Origin: Impatiens glandulifera
Lineage: Eukaryota > Streptophyta > Magnoliopsida > Ericales > Balsaminaceae
Assembly: GCF_907164915.1 (NCBI RefSeq)
Contig: NC_061862.1
Coordinates: forward strand, 93,699,995-93,763,994
DNA: 64,000 bases
Direction: 5' to 3'
The first letter of the stretch is position 1. Each line of letters begins with the position of its first letter. The notes beneath the pieces were generated by a model, which worked only from the letters and a program-made list of their open reading frames with translations, made no database searches and was not told the origin of the DNA. Position numbers and translations under genes: made by a program. Below, piece by piece: positions 22,693 through 34,193 of the stretch.

Positions 22693-23994
22693 AACGTTGG
22701 TTTTCAGAAGAAAGAGTTTGAATCTTTTCCATGAGCGTTTCATTCTCAAATGAAAGCTCATCCATGTTTTCAAAATCTTTTGGCTCGAAGTTTTTAGAAA
22801 AAGTTTGTTCATCATTTTCAAATTTTGAACTTGTTTTGTTTTGAAATTCTGACAGCTTTTTATACTCTGAGACCATGTCATTTAGTGCAGCCACTAATTC
22901 ATCTCGTGAAAAATCTTCTGGAGAGAGATCCAATACCTCAGATTCTTCATAATCTTCCTCTTCTTTTTCCATGAAGCAAACAACCTCTTCATCATCACTA
23001 TCGTTGGATGATTAATAATATGAGTCTCTTTGCATCCATTGTCCTTGTTGTCCGTCGCCATGAGGGCCTTCAGCTCGCCTTCATTGTCTTTCTTCTTCTC
23101 ATCACGTTTCGACTTTCTGCACTCCGACTTATAATGAGCTAGAATACAACAGTTAAAACACTTAAAATTAGCCTTAGATTTAGCTTTATCATTATTGGTA
23201 TTATTTTAAGATCTTGAATTAGTAATGATCTTCTTGATGTATTTCCTGAATTTCTTCATGAGGAGAGTCATTGCATCGCTGCTGAGTTGCTGAGCAGACA
23301 CCTTTTCTTTGTTGGCAACTAGTGATTCCTCGAAAGTAACCAAAGCTTTGGTTATGATGACAGATGTGGGATGCTCCTCTTTATTTTTTTATTTCAATTC
23401 GAACTCATAGGCCTTCAGATCGTCAAGCAAGTCGAAGAGCTCCATCTTATTGAGGTCTTTTGACTCCCTCATCGCCATGGTCTTGATGTCCCACTCCCTT
23501 GGCAAGGCACGCATGACCTTTATAACAATCTCCCTGTTGTTATAGGTCTTCCCCATAATGGATAGGGTGGTGACAATCTAACTAAATATTGCATCAAACC
23601 TAGTCATTGTCTCTCTAGGACGCATCTTGAAGTTATCAAACTGTTGGGTGGTAACCGTAATCTTGTTCTCTTTGGTTTGCGCGTTTCCTTCACAGAGTTG
23701 AGTGAGTCTGTCACAAATTTCTTTGACAAACTCGCAAGAGATGATGTAGTTGAATATGTTGTCGTCAAGGGATCGGTACAAGATGTCCATGGCCAAGTTG
23801 TCGAGGTTGTTCTTCCTCTTATCTTCACTTGTCCACTCAGATTTTTCTTTCTCGATCTTGATGGGTCCTTCTGTGACAACACTCCACATGTCATCGTGTA
23901 AAGAGGCAAGATGTGCATGAACTTTCTTCTTCCACACGACGTAGTTTTCTTTCAAAAACATTAGAATCTTTGAGGATCTAGCATCTTTATACAT
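22693..23994 (-). pseudogene. Copia gag (element A), truncated by element B
   Basis: The N-terminal part (23578-23994) has LKENYVVWKKKVHAHL, EGPIKIEKEKSEWTSEDK, NNLDNLAMDILYRSL and TTQQFDNFKMRPRETMTRF, a UBN2-type gag. Next comes a region with stops that still encodes a zinc knuckle, CFNCCILAHYKSEC (C-x2-C-x4-H-x4-C, near 23105-23150, all four ligands present). The last open piece (22682-22972) ends at QTLSSENQR exactly where LTR B begins. The usual continuation into protease and pol is absent on this side. It would bind and package element RNA in a working copy. Confidence 0.85.
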
Positions 23995-24031
23995 GATCCA
24001 GGTTCTTTAAAATCTTAAGAATAGAATACGG

Positions 24032-24044
24032 GGCTCTAATACCA
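24032..24044 (-). promoter_or_regulatory. tRNA-iMet primer binding site of element A (one change)
   Basis: The plus strand GGCTCTAATACCA complements the initiator tRNA-Met 3' end with one G-to-A change relative to element B. It lies 2 bp inside LTR A. Confidence 0.85.
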
Positions 24045-24046
24045 AT

Positions 24047-25799
24047 TGATAGGATCAGTGGTACCAATAGAGACGGGTTCTGAATATTGATAACAACTCA
24101 CGATAAACAATTCGATTTTAACTCTGTTAGAAGTTAAAATCTGTTTTTATTCTTCACAAATCCTTCGAACACTTGAAACGGTTTCAAGGGCGGAAGTGTT
24201 CGTCGGATTTAAAGCTTTGAACAAAATGAAGGATGAAAGACTGAAATTAAATAACACAGCAAATTGTTTATGGATGTGCGGAGCAAACTCTCATATGTCA
24301 CCCCTTCTTCCACAACTGGAAGAATTCACTAATCTCTTTGAATCAAATACAGTTTACTGATCTAGCTAACACTCTATTAAACAGAATAACCTCTATTTAA
24401 CTTACAATATTAAGAAAAATATTCTCTCAGCTAGACATTTTTTTGATTCTTTCTGTCTTAAACTTGGAAGATGTAAAATCAATAAGGCAAGAGTAAGCTT
24501 ATGAGATAAGTAATTGATTGATCAACAATTCAGTAAGATGACCGGTGATTCGGCCATTGTCCTTGAGCATCTATAAGTAGTAGAAGGACATCAACGATCG
24601 AATCTTCTTCATGGACACGTGGTAACATCCATTGGAAAGCCCCCATAGTACAAGAGTACAACAGACTCTGTGCTCATGAAACGTGGCCGTATTGAACAGG
24701 TAGTGCGCCGAATATCCTCTTTGATATTGTTTTGTACTGGACAAACCGTTGGAAGGACATTTGCGTACGTGGCGGTTGTTTATTTGATGCAATTAGATGG
24801 CTGTCAGACTGCAACGGAGTGAGTGGAGTAGAGTATCAGACAACTAGTTGATCGTGGCTAAACGCATACTAACTTCAAATGGTTGCTGAAGCGAGGCATT
24901 AAACGTGCTCCATTAGATTGTCTAGTCTAAGGAAATTAAAGCGAGGCATTAGACGTGCTCCATTAGACTGCCTAGTCTAAGGAAGTTAGATATCAACGTC
25001 TAATAACGTGTTCCATTAGACCACACGTCTAATGGAGTTAGACTGCAACGTCTAACTACGTATCTGTTAGATTGCACGTCTAACTACGTATCTATTAGAC
25101 TGCACGTCTAACTACTTATCTGTTAGACTGCACGTCTAACTACGTATATGTTAGACTGTACGTCTAACTACACATCACTTTAGACTAATCTGAAGGAGTT
25201 AGACGCCAATGTCTATCTACGTTACTCATTAAGCTACCACGTCTAATGGAGTTAGACCTCAACGTCTAACTACGTATTTTTTAGACTACACGTCTAACTA
25301 CGTATCTGTTAGACTGCACGTCTAACTACGCATCACTTCAGACTAATCTAAAGGAGTAAAACGCCAATGTCTAACTACGTTACCCATTAGACTACCACGT
25401 CTAATAGAGTTAGACATCAACGTCTAACTACGTATTAGTTAGACTGCAATGTCTAACTATGCATCATTTTAGACAAATCTGAAGTACTTAGACGCCAACG
25501 TCTAACTACGTTACCCATTAGACTACCATGTCTAATGGAGTTAGACCTCAACGTCTAACTACGTATCTGTGAGACTGCAACGTCTAAATACGTATCACGT
25601 CTAATTAGTCTACTTAGACCACGTCTAAGTTAGCCAAGTCAGATGCACCTGCACAAAAACAATTAGACGGTTTAGCTTTATTCTCATCAAAACTCAATTG
25701 TTTAATATTTAGCATTTTTCTATTAATTAACTTTTTACTTAGTTTTTTCAAACAATTTCTTTTAAGATAATTAAGTCTTCACTTAAAATTTTCACAACA
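24047..25799 (-). repeat. 5' LTR of copia element A
   Basis: On the plus strand it starts TGATAGGATCAG, which matches LTR A' at 13179 closely for ~870 bp, and ends TTCACAACA at 25799. On its own strand it is TGTTGTG...CCTATCA, 1,753 bp. A hairpin-unit satellite fills 25020-25620. LTR A and LTR A' do not match at their outer ends, so they may not be an original pair. Confidence 0.75.
25020..25620. repeat. Tandem satellite in LTR A
   Basis: Units of TTAGACTGCACGTCTAACTA with CGTATCTG spacers alternate with longer units containing CATTAGACTACCACGTCTAA and CACTTTAGACTAATCTGAAG. All carry TTAGAC...GTCTAA inverted pairs. It is a higher-order version of the array in LTR B. Confidence 0.9.
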
Positions 25800-26366
25800 T
25801 TTAGGTTCGGGCGGGTTAGGGTCGGGCATTGGGTGGGGGAGAATGTACCCGGTCGTCGAGTACGGGGTCAGTATGAGTGTGTGCGAAACCCGATATACCC
25901 GACTATATTAATATTAAAATTTAATGTGTGATTAATCATTACAAATATATCATAAATACATCATTTAATTTGGTCATATACACGCACACTTCATTCCAAA
26001 CATGGTCTAAATATAATATACTCCAACAATATAATGTTTGCGTGTTTATGAAAATTTATAAAGATAAATAGGTAAGTAAGTAATGTTTTAATTTTAATTT
26101 TAATATTAATATTTCGATATTATTAATTTTAAAATTATTTATTAAAATTGTGTTTCTTCATTTTTATCTTTATAATCTAATAAGTTTTTTAATCGGGTTA
26201 TGAGATACATGTCAAGAATCGGGTTCCGACTAATCGGAGATGAGATAGAAATAGAAATACCTTTCGGGTTCGGAATTGACCCGGTAGTGAAGTGATATGA
26301 AAATCGGGTTTCGAAAATAGGTACTTCACTCTCCGTCGGATAAAGTATCAGTTGTCATTCCTAACC
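25800..26366. mobile_element. Right remnant of a MITE split by the copia block
   Basis: The segment is rich in TCGGGT/ACCCGA motifs (GTTCGGGCGGGTTAGGGTCGGG at the start; GAATCGGGTTCC and TGACCCGG later) and ends in GTTGTCATTCCTAACC, the complement of the MITE start at 13128. It has no coding capacity. About 570 bp of the proposed element lies here. Confidence 0.45.
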
Positions 26367-27015
26367 ATTATATTAGATTTGAATACATAAATATTTAGTA
26401 TATAATAATTTTATTTTTGGCCTGGCTTAACTCTAGTAGAATCGTATATGTTGATGCTCAAAATGAAATTTGTTGTAGTTAATCGTCGGACGTGAGTACA
26501 GTTTTATGGACTCCAAATTTTAGATAAATAATGTTAGCTTTAAATATACTTAACAAACTATATATGTATATTAAATAGTTAATTATTTCAACCAGAATTA
26601 AAAAATAAAAATTGACAGTATTCATCCTATTGTCTATTCAGTTCTTTATTGACAATTAAAAAACAAAACTTAATGAGCGATAAATAATTAACTACACATC
26701 AATAACCTCCAAAATAGGCGTAGGATATTGCAACGGTTTAATTCACGAAAAATATAAAATATCGTAAATATTAAAGAATGATTAAAGCTTCATTGTCAAT
26801 CATCATCGCCTCTAAACTAAAAAGATAAATTTACATAGAAAAATTCGTAAATTAATTGATTCTATAAAATTTCCGACAAAAAATCTTTAAATTAGATTCT
26901 GACCATAGTTAATTATTTTAATTTTATTTATTTAAAATAAATCAAAATAATTATTTTTAATTTTATAAATTAGTGTTTAGATTATTAGTTCTTACAATAT
27001 TTATTATTTATTTTC

Positions 27016-27061
<46 letters not shown>

Positions 27062-27225
27062 TTCAAGTATGAAAAAATTGTTTGTTAATATAATAATTAA
27101 TTATTTAAAATTTTCTATATATATATACACGTTGAGTGAGAACATAAATTAGTAATATAAAATTATTAATATAAATTAATTTCTATTTTTAATTTATCTA
27201 TCATATATTTAATTCAGTATATTAA

Positions 27226-27267
<42 letters not shown>

Positions 27268-27515
27268 TATATTAGAAAGAAAAATTAATTAAAAAATTAC
27301 CTTAATTATTAATTCTAATTTTTTTTATCAATATATTATATAAATTTATTAATAAAAAAATTATTTTTATTTTTTTCTCTTATATATATATATATATATA
27401 TATTATTTAATTAAAAATATTTTTTCATAATTTATTTTTTAATATACAATAATTTTATAATTTTATATATTTATTTATTTAAAAAAATTAATTAAAAAGA
27501 GAAATTAAGAAAGAG

Positions 27516-27574
<59 letters not shown>

Positions 27575-27704
27575 AAGAGTGATAAATTAATTAAAATAGT
27601 TAAATTAGGAATGAGAAATGGCGTGAATTATTGTGGGTACAACCTTCAATATTTTTAATTAAGAGTATATATATAATTATTTAGTATAATTAAAAATAAA
27701 TAAA
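26367..27704. other. AT-rich intergenic DNA with four (TA)n runs, no gene seen
   Basis: (TA)n or (AT)n tracts lie at about 27019-27056, 27250-27272, 27380-27403 and 27518-27573, and a (TTA)n tract at 27228-27250. No open frame with protein-like content was seen. Confidence 0.7.
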
Positions 27705-28560
27705 ACAATAGGTTTATGAGAGCAAGATGTAACATTTAATTGCAATAAAATATATTAAATTAAAATAAGAGACTACAACTTTAAAAAATAATATCCAATT
27801 TTTAAATTTGATTTTGTTAGAGTAATGTTCAAATAATTATTGATGTTAATATATTTAAACTAAAATTTCATTTAAAAAATATTAGTTTATTCATAAAATT
27901 ATTTTATGTAAATTTTTTCTTTCAAATATAATTGAAGGGTATTAAAAAAACCAATGTATTGAATATTTCCTTTTTAAAATTTCAGCAAGTCTTAAGAAAA
28001 CAAAATAATTATTTATTTCAATTAAATAATTTAAATTAGGGTTGGTCTATGAGAGCAAAATATAACATTTAATTTCCTTAAAATATATATTAAATTAAAA
28101 TAGGAGACTATGAAGTTAATTTAGAGATTGTATTCCTCTAATTTAAGAAAAATATTAAAATAGAATAAAGTTATTTATCTGAAAATATCTTCTCATTTAT
28201 AAAAGAAAAAATCAGTAGCTTGTACATGCCAATTTGTAAATTGAATTTTGTTAGAGTAATGTTCAAAAGTTATTGATGTTTATATGTGCAAACTATAATT
28301 TCATTAAAAAAATATTTAGTTTATTCAGAACATTTTTTTTAGTGCAATAACAAACAATGTAAAAATTTTAATTTGACAAAATAATAACATCAAACCAAAT
28401 TTCTAAAAATTTAAAAACTTTTAAAACAAAATTTTTAAACCCATGTGATTTTTGTATAACAAATGTATCTAACTTATCAGTATTATTATTTATAACATTT
28501 AAACTTTTTTTCCAAATAAAACGTTTAAACTTTATTTTAAAACAAATAAGCATACTATTA
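27705..28560 (+). repeat. Dispersed AT-rich repeat R2, copy B (with a partial copy in front)
   Basis: 27915-28560 follows the R2 order (TTGAAGGGTATTAAAA, TTGGTCTATGAGAGCAAAAT, TTATTGATGTTTATATGTGC). The preceding 27705-27905 repeats part of the same unit (TTTATGAGAGCAAGATGTAAC and so on), giving one and a half copies in tandem. The phrase GGAGTGTTTCTTATTGC of the other copies is missing here. Confidence 0.65.
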
Positions 28561-29185
28561 AATAGAACCGTACATATCAGTTGATATACTAGTCTTTATG
28601 AACAGAACGGAGAGGCGATTAAATCGACGGTCTCACTTATCATAAAGAGCAATATATATCACCTTTAGTGATAGTTTTGATAAATGAAGATGATTGGTCT
28701 TTCCTTATAGCATAATCAATGTTCATACATCCCATTATAATTATCACCTTTTAGTTCATAAATGTCGCAATTAATATCAAATATATTATAGGTATTTGAA
28801 TAATTGCCAATTATGAATGTTTATTATATATGAGACCCCAAAATTATAATACCATGTTTACCAATGTAAATAACATAATAATAATAAATCTAGCGACAAA
28901 AAACTTGTCTATGGGATAAAGTTTTATTCAATTAGATTTATTTTAGCAAATTATGTTTTAACATAAATCTAGCGATACAGACTTGTTTGTGTGCTAAAGT
29001 CTTTTTCAATCAGATTTAAAAACACGGCCGTTTTTGGTATTCCCTGTTGCCTCCGTCCATAAATCCATTTATGTATTTTGTTTATTTATATTCAAAGAAT
29101 CTTGAGTTTAATGTAGTTGAGTAAAAATATTCTACATAAAAAAACATACTTAGTAGTGTATAAAATATGAATCTCAACATTTTCA
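28561..29185. other. AT-rich intergenic DNA, no gene seen
   Basis: Nothing recognisable was seen apart from a repeated short phrase (AAATCTAGCGA(C/T)A, near 28885 and 28965). Confidence 0.5.
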
Positions 29186-29840
29186 TGAACATAAAAAATA
29201 AATACTTAGTAGTGCTTAAAATATACCACAACATTTGCTGCCCTATTTTCACTCCATGTACCATCCTTTTTTATGCATTTTTTCAAATGTTTCAAGAATG
29301 GAAGGGTGTCTTCCAAGTTCCTTGGTCTATTGTAAAATATAAATTTTGGTGTTAATAATAGTAATTTTAATCAATTAAATACAATTCAATTATATAAATT
29401 ACTTACCAATATTCTTTGATGTTCTACAAAGATTGAACCTCCATAATATTTGGTATTTCTTTTGATTTTTGTGAGTATTATTGTACTTCTCCAAATACTT
29501 TGGATCATCAAAGTTTTTTATTTAAGTTCAGTCTTATAGGGTAATGTGCAGGGGCTTTTTCAAAGATATTTTTGGCCTAGTCACAAAATTTATTATCTTC
29601 TCACTACCTTTCTTTTTTTAAACTTATTCACATCCCCTTCAAGATCCCACTCAAATTTCTTTAAAGCAGTCATTTAAATTTTCTGAAGAGCATGAACAAC
29701 TAATTGACAATGAAAATTAATTAGAATAAATACAATTAAATATATCGAAAATTGTGCCCACCAAATATTTTAAATATTTTTTGGAGACTTGATTCCAGTT
29801 CAAGTATGTCCCCTCTAAATGAGTGATTATCCCATGTATG
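29186..29840 (-). pseudogene. CACTA-associated Transposase_24 remnant (Ptta/En/Spm)
   Basis: Reading the minus strand across frames gives YLNWNQVSKKYLKYL, DDPKYLEKYNNTHKNQKKY, GGSIFVEHQRI, GRHPSILETFEKMHKK and DGTWSENRAANVV. This order, with the GGSxxFxEHxxR and ExFExxHxKxDGTWxxNRA motifs, is the one I know from Transposase_24 (PF03004). There are several frameshifts, mostly at A or T runs, and a likely intron between the EHQRI and GRHPS parts (about 29355-29415). No CACTA ends were found near it, and it need not be linked to the CACTA end at 8869. Confidence 0.7.
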
Positions 29841-30136
29841 TATTCAAAATATAAAATATATGAAAAGAAGCTGTAATATAAAGATTAAAAATAAAATCAT
29901 TTTATATTTCTAAATTACTATACATAACTTTCAATAAATAAACTTACTTCACTCCAATAATATTTAATTATTAAATATGTCTTTATCAATACGTTTGAAT
30001 AAAATTTCATTGTTAATAATGAATTATATCAACATTATTGATAAGTCATAATTCTATATAAGAATTGCTTATTTTATATTATCAACTGAGTTTTTGTCCA
30101 TTATTGGCGAAATATAATAATGTACACATAATATCA
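29841..30136. other. AT-rich DNA, no gene seen
   Basis: No coding content was recognised. Confidence 0.5.
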
Positions 30137-30178
30137 CAAAGATATTGCTAATTGTTCATACTAAAAAATAAAAATTTA
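30137..30178. repeat. 42-bp direct repeat flanking copia-2, left copy
   Basis: This 42-bp stretch, which starts CAAAGATATTGCTAATTG, recurs at 36657-36698 directly outside the other LTR with one mismatch. That is far longer than the 5 bp normal for copia. Confidence 0.9.
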
Positions 30179-30326
30179 TGTCAAATATAATTTTATTCTT
30201 AACCCTGAATAGGGTTTGTGTAAAGTATATATATACATGAACATTATATAACCTAATGGGCCGTATCTCCGGCCCATTGAATCATATATAATAATAGAAT
30301 ATTAACTAATATAACATAGTCTAACA
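30179..30326 (-). repeat. 3' LTR of copia-2 (148 bp)
   Basis: It begins TGTCAAATATAA and ends AGTCTAACA on the plus strand, so it has TG...CA ends. It matches the right LTR throughout. It is very short for a plant copia LTR. Confidence 0.9.
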
Positions 30327-30338
30327 CCCCTCCTCATG
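30327..30338 (-). promoter_or_regulatory. Polypurine tract of copia-2
   Basis: The minus strand reads ATGAGGAGGGG immediately before the 3' LTR. Confidence 0.8.
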
Positions 30339-30468
30339 TTAGAGTATGCAAATCACAGATGCCCAACTTGTATCTAAAATGGTTAAATAATTGTTTCTCA
30401 AAAGGCTTAGTGAGAATATCAGCCAATTGAGAAGTCGTGGGAACATGAGAAGCAACAATAGTCTCATT

Positions 30469-30690
30469 CTAGATATGATCCCGTAAGAAATGTAAATCCA
30501 CTTCAATGTGCTTGCTACGCTCATGAAACACTGGATTTTGAGCCATATGAAGAGTTGATTGGTTGTTTGAGTACACATGCATACCCAATTGAGGTACTCC
30601 AAGGAACACCATGACCCCTTGTAGCCACTTCAACTCACAAATCAAAGTTGTTAAAGATCGATACTCAGCCTCAGCAGAAGATAAGGCCAC
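30469..30690 (-). pseudogene. Copia-2 RNase H
   Basis: The 73-residue frame has MALSSAEAEYRSLTTLICEL (the AEAEY catalytic Glu region), then YSNNQSTLHMAQNPVFHERS and KHIEVDLHFLRDHI, the RNase H Asp and C-terminal motif of copia. The usual DN is changed to NN in SNNQS. Upstream RNase H sequence (30690-30990) contains several stops. It follows RT and precedes the polypurine tract by about 130 bp. Confidence 0.88.
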
Positions 30691-30996
30691 AGTTGGTTAT
30701 TTCTTGGACTTCCAGGACACGAGAGAAGAGCCAAGAAATACCAACCACCCAGTAATTGATCTGCGAGACTTAGGACAAGATGCCTAGTCCGAATCGCACC
30801 ATCTAGATAACCGAAGATCACAATCACTCCTTAAGAGTATACCCTGTCCTGGGGCATTCTTCAGATATCTCACAACCCGTAATGCTGCCTGATAGTGATC
30901 CTGTAATGGGTCATGCATAAACTAAGATAATATATGTATAGAGTAAGCTATATCAAGTCTTATGAAAGACAAATATATCAATCTCCCTACCAACCG

Positions 30997-31320
30997 TCAA
31001 TAGCTCTCCGGATCCTCCATCAACGCACTCACTAACTCCCCCAACTTATGATTCTGCTCCATAGAAAAACCAGCAGGCTTAGCATCCAGAAAACCACACT
31101 CGGAAATAATATCTAGAACGTATTTTCGTTGACACAAAGAAATTCTCTCAGCACTCCTGAGAACCTCAACCCCCCAAAAGTACATCAGATCCCCCAAGTC
31201 CTTCATATGAAAACATGATGATAAATATTGCTTGAAGGCTTCTAGTGTCCCCAAATCACTCTCTGATACTATCATGTCATCTACATATATCAAGACATGA
31301 AAGACAACATCACTGTTCAC
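30997..31320 (-). pseudogene. Copia-2 reverse transcriptase, C-terminal half
   Basis: The 107-residue frame contains the catalytic YVDDMIVSESD, then HMKDLGDLMYFWGVEV and ISLCQRKYVLDIISECGFLD. These are the palm and thumb motifs of RVT_2, with both palm aspartates present. The frame ends within the next motif (the usual DPSLYRQLVG-like stretch is broken at EDPESY). It is separated from the N-terminal half at 31498-31794 by stops and a shift. Confidence 0.9.
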
Positions 31321-31497
31321 AAAAGAAAACAGAGAAAGATCTGAATGAGACTAAGTAAAACCATAAGAAAGCAAGGCAGTTGTCAGTTTGGCAAACCAAC
31401 AACGAGGCGCCTGTTTCAGTCCATAGAGAGACTTACGCAGGCGACACACTTTGTTGGTATGACCAAACTCAAAACCTGGTGGTAGGCGCATGTATAC

Positions 31498-31794
31498 TTA
31501 CTCCGTCAGATCACCATGGAGAGAGGCATTATGCACATCCATTTGGTGCAAGTGCCAACCCCGAACAGCAACAACTACAAGGAATGCCCGAACATTACTC
31601 ATTTTGACAACTGGAGCAAAGGTCTTAGAGTAGTCAATCCCCTTAAGCTGATGGTTGCCAAAGACAACCAGACGTTCTTTCAAGCGCTCAATTGACCCAT
31701 CAGAATTGTGCTTGATCTTGTAGAACCAGCGATCGCCCAATGCCTTCTTCCCTTGAGGTAAATCCTCCAAACTCAACGTTCCATTGTACTCCAA
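31498..31794 (-). pseudogene. Copia-2 reverse transcriptase, N-terminal half
   Basis: The 98-residue frame contains QGKKALGDRWFYKIKHNSDG, ERLVVFGNHQLKGIDYSKTF and APVVKMSNVRAFL, then WHLHQMDVHNASLHGDL with the first catalytic Asp (QMDVHNA). This is the standard beginning of RVT_2. The following [12 protein letters not shown] motif ([11 protein letters not shown], 31395-31430) is in another frame. Confidence 0.9.
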
Positions 31795-31809
31795 GGCTCG
31801 TATCTCACT

Positions 31810-32211
31810 CTACATGGCTGAACGCCATCTAGGATCACAAGAGGCCTGTCTATAAGATTTAGGCTCAACGCCTATAGAAATGGCAGCCAAAAAATTCCAA
31901 TGTCTCATAGAGAATAAATCATAACTCAAATGATGTGCAAGAGTATACCGAGTACTTGAGGAATGGTCGGAGCCAGATGAATGATGTCGAAGGGGGATAA
32001 TATAATCATTCAACCAAGAAGAAGGAGTCTGAGTCCTCATACCTCTTCCCAACTATGGCTGCTTGACGCTCGAATGCGGCTGTTCAACGCTAGACTCACT
32101 CGTCTGCTGCACAACAAGCGAACCAGGCTCCTCAGCAGAGCCCTTCTCATTAGTCTCCTTCACTGAATCGTGCGCACCAACCTCTTCGCCCAAAGCCCTC
32201 TCCGGCTCATC
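31810..32211 (-). pseudogene. Copia-2 integrase-RT linker
   Basis: An open stretch with QTPSSWLNDYI and low-complexity Ser/Glu/Pro sequence lies between the integrase C-terminal region and RT, as is usual in copia polyproteins. Stops interrupt it. It adjoins the left edge of the internal duplication. Confidence 0.6.
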
Positions 32212-32577
32212 AAACACCATGAACTCTCCTACCAAAACCTGGTCTGGTGCCTCCTCCACAACACCAATGGGAGGAATAAAGACAAGACAATCCACAGGGG
32301 AAAAAGGAAACTCATTTTCATACAAAACAATATCACGAGACACAAAAACCTCCTTAGTTTCCCAATCCAATAACCTCCACTCCTTTTTATCAAGGGGATA
32401 ACACAAAAACACACACTTACGACTACGACTAGCAAACTTGTCACGACGAGAGTGTAAATCAAAGACATAACAAAGGAAACCAAAAACACGCACGTTAAAC
32501 AGAGTGGGAGCGTTACCATATAATACCTTATAAGGAGTACGAAAGCCCAAAGCACGAGAAGGAGTCCTATTTATCAA
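32053..32577 (-). pseudogene. Copia-2 integrase C-terminal region, duplicate 1
   Basis: The 174-residue frame starts MINRTPSRALGFRTPYKVLY (the integrase tail), continues with FGFLCYVFDLHSRRDKFA and CVFLCYPLDKKEWRLLDWET, and ends in a Glu/Ser-rich linker. A near-identical frame at 33238-33633 carries the same residues up to GEFMVF, but lacks two residues in the RSR stretch (a 6-bp deletion). It would be downstream of the catalytic core in one polyprotein. Confidence 0.85.
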
Positions 32578-33137
32578 GTAGCATGTAGTAAGAACACATT
32601 CCCCCCAATACTCAATAGGATAGAACTCTGGAACATGACAGCCCGTGCAACATTCAAGATATGTCGATGTTTCTTCTCTACTCTACCATTTTGTTGAGGA
32701 GTATGCACACAAGAAGTTTGAAATAATACACCAGCCTCAGAAAAATCAAATTTCAATCAATTAAATTATGTTCCATTGTTAGTTATTACATGTTTAATAT
32801 CAACTCCAAATTGTCTTTTGACCATAGAAATAAATTTTATAAAGACAGTGAAAACTTTAGTTTTAGCAGATAAAAGAACTACCCACACAGCTCAACTAAA
32901 ATCATCAACCAAAGTAAGAAAATAACGTGCTCCATTAGAGGAGGGAACAACATAAGGACCCCAAAGGTCATAGTGTACTAAATCAAAAATACTCCTAGCA
33001 TATGAATCACTGTCATAAAAAACACTCCTAAACTGTTTGGTCTGATGACAGATATCACAAGGGCTAACACTAGGAGAACGACGAGTAACACTAACACCAG
33101 GTAAATGCTGCAACATACTGTATGAAGGATGCCCCAT
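32574..33137 (-). pseudogene. Copia-2 integrase core and zinc-binding region, duplicate 1
   Basis: 33137-32892 encodes MGHPSYSMLQHLPG, then CDICHQTKQFRSVF (the HHCC-type tail) and DLVHYDLWGPYVVPS with LTLVDDFS (the first core Asp regions). 32756-32574 encodes VLFQTSCVHTPQQNGRVEKK, the PQQNG-x-E core end with Glu. About 130 bp between them are degraded. It is the downstream copy of the internal tandem duplication. Confidence 0.85.
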
Positions 33138-33237
33138 CTTACTGTGCCAAATCCTCAGACTCTCAGTTGAGTAGTGAAAAAGTGACGCTGGAACACTGCA
33201 CCATTAGTAGAGACCCCCCTTCGTTCACCTGCTCCAA

Positions 33238-34193
33238 TCACCTCTCTGGTACTGCGGTCCTGAAAAGTACATGAAACACCATGAACTCTCCTACCAAAAC
33301 CTGGTCTGGTGCCTCCTCCACAACACCAATGGGAGGAATAAAGACAAGACAATCCACAGGGGAAAAAGGAAACTCATTTTCATACAAAACAATATCACGA
33401 GACACAAAAACCTCCTTAGTTTCCCAATCCAATAACCTCCACTCCTTTTTATCAAGGGGATAACACAAAAACACACACTTACGACTAGCAAACTTGTCAC
33501 GACGAGAGTGTAAATCAAAGACATAACAAAGGAAACCAAAAACACGCACGTTAAACAGAGTGGGAGCGTTACCATATAATACCTTATAAGGAGTACGAAA
33601 GCCCAAAGCACGAGAAGGAGTCTTATTTATCAAGTAGCATGTAGTAAGAACACATTCCCCCCAATACTCAATAGGATAGAACTCTGGAACATGACAGCCC
33701 GTGCAACATTCAAGATATGTCGATGTTTCTTCTCTACTCTACCATTTTGTTGAGGAGTATGCACACAAGAAGTTTGAAATAATACACCAGCCTCAGAAAA
33801 ATAAAATTTCAATCAATTAAATTATGTTCCATTGTTAGTTATTACATGTTTAATATCAACTCCAAATTGTCTTTTGACCATAGAAATAAATTTTATAAAG
33901 ACAGTGAAAACTTTAGTTTTAGCAGATAAAAGAACTACCCACACAGCTCAACTAAAATCATCAACCATAGTAAGAAAACAACGTGCTCCATTAGAGGAGG
34001 GAACAACATAAGGACCCCAAAGGTCATAGTGTACTAAATCAAAAATACTCCTAGCATATGAATCACTGTCATAAAAAACACTCCTAAACTGTTTGGTCTG
34101 ATGACAGATATCACAAGGGCTAACACTAGGAGAACGACGAGTAACACTAACACCAGGTAAATGCTGCAACATACTGTATGAAGGATGCCCCAT
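33238..34193 (-). pseudogene. Copia-2 integrase, duplicate 2
   Basis: The second copy holds 33948-34193 (MGHPSYSMLQHLPG through LTMVDDFS), 33630-33812 (VLFQTSCVHTPQQNGRVEKK) and 33238-33633 (MINKTPSRALGFRTPYKVLY onward). It is in the normal position next to gag-protease, so it is probably the original location. After GEFMVF the frame runs into sequence from the other copy's left edge, the duplication junction. Stops at 33820-33945 show that it was already inactive, and the other copy shares them, so decay came before the duplication. Confidence 0.85.
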
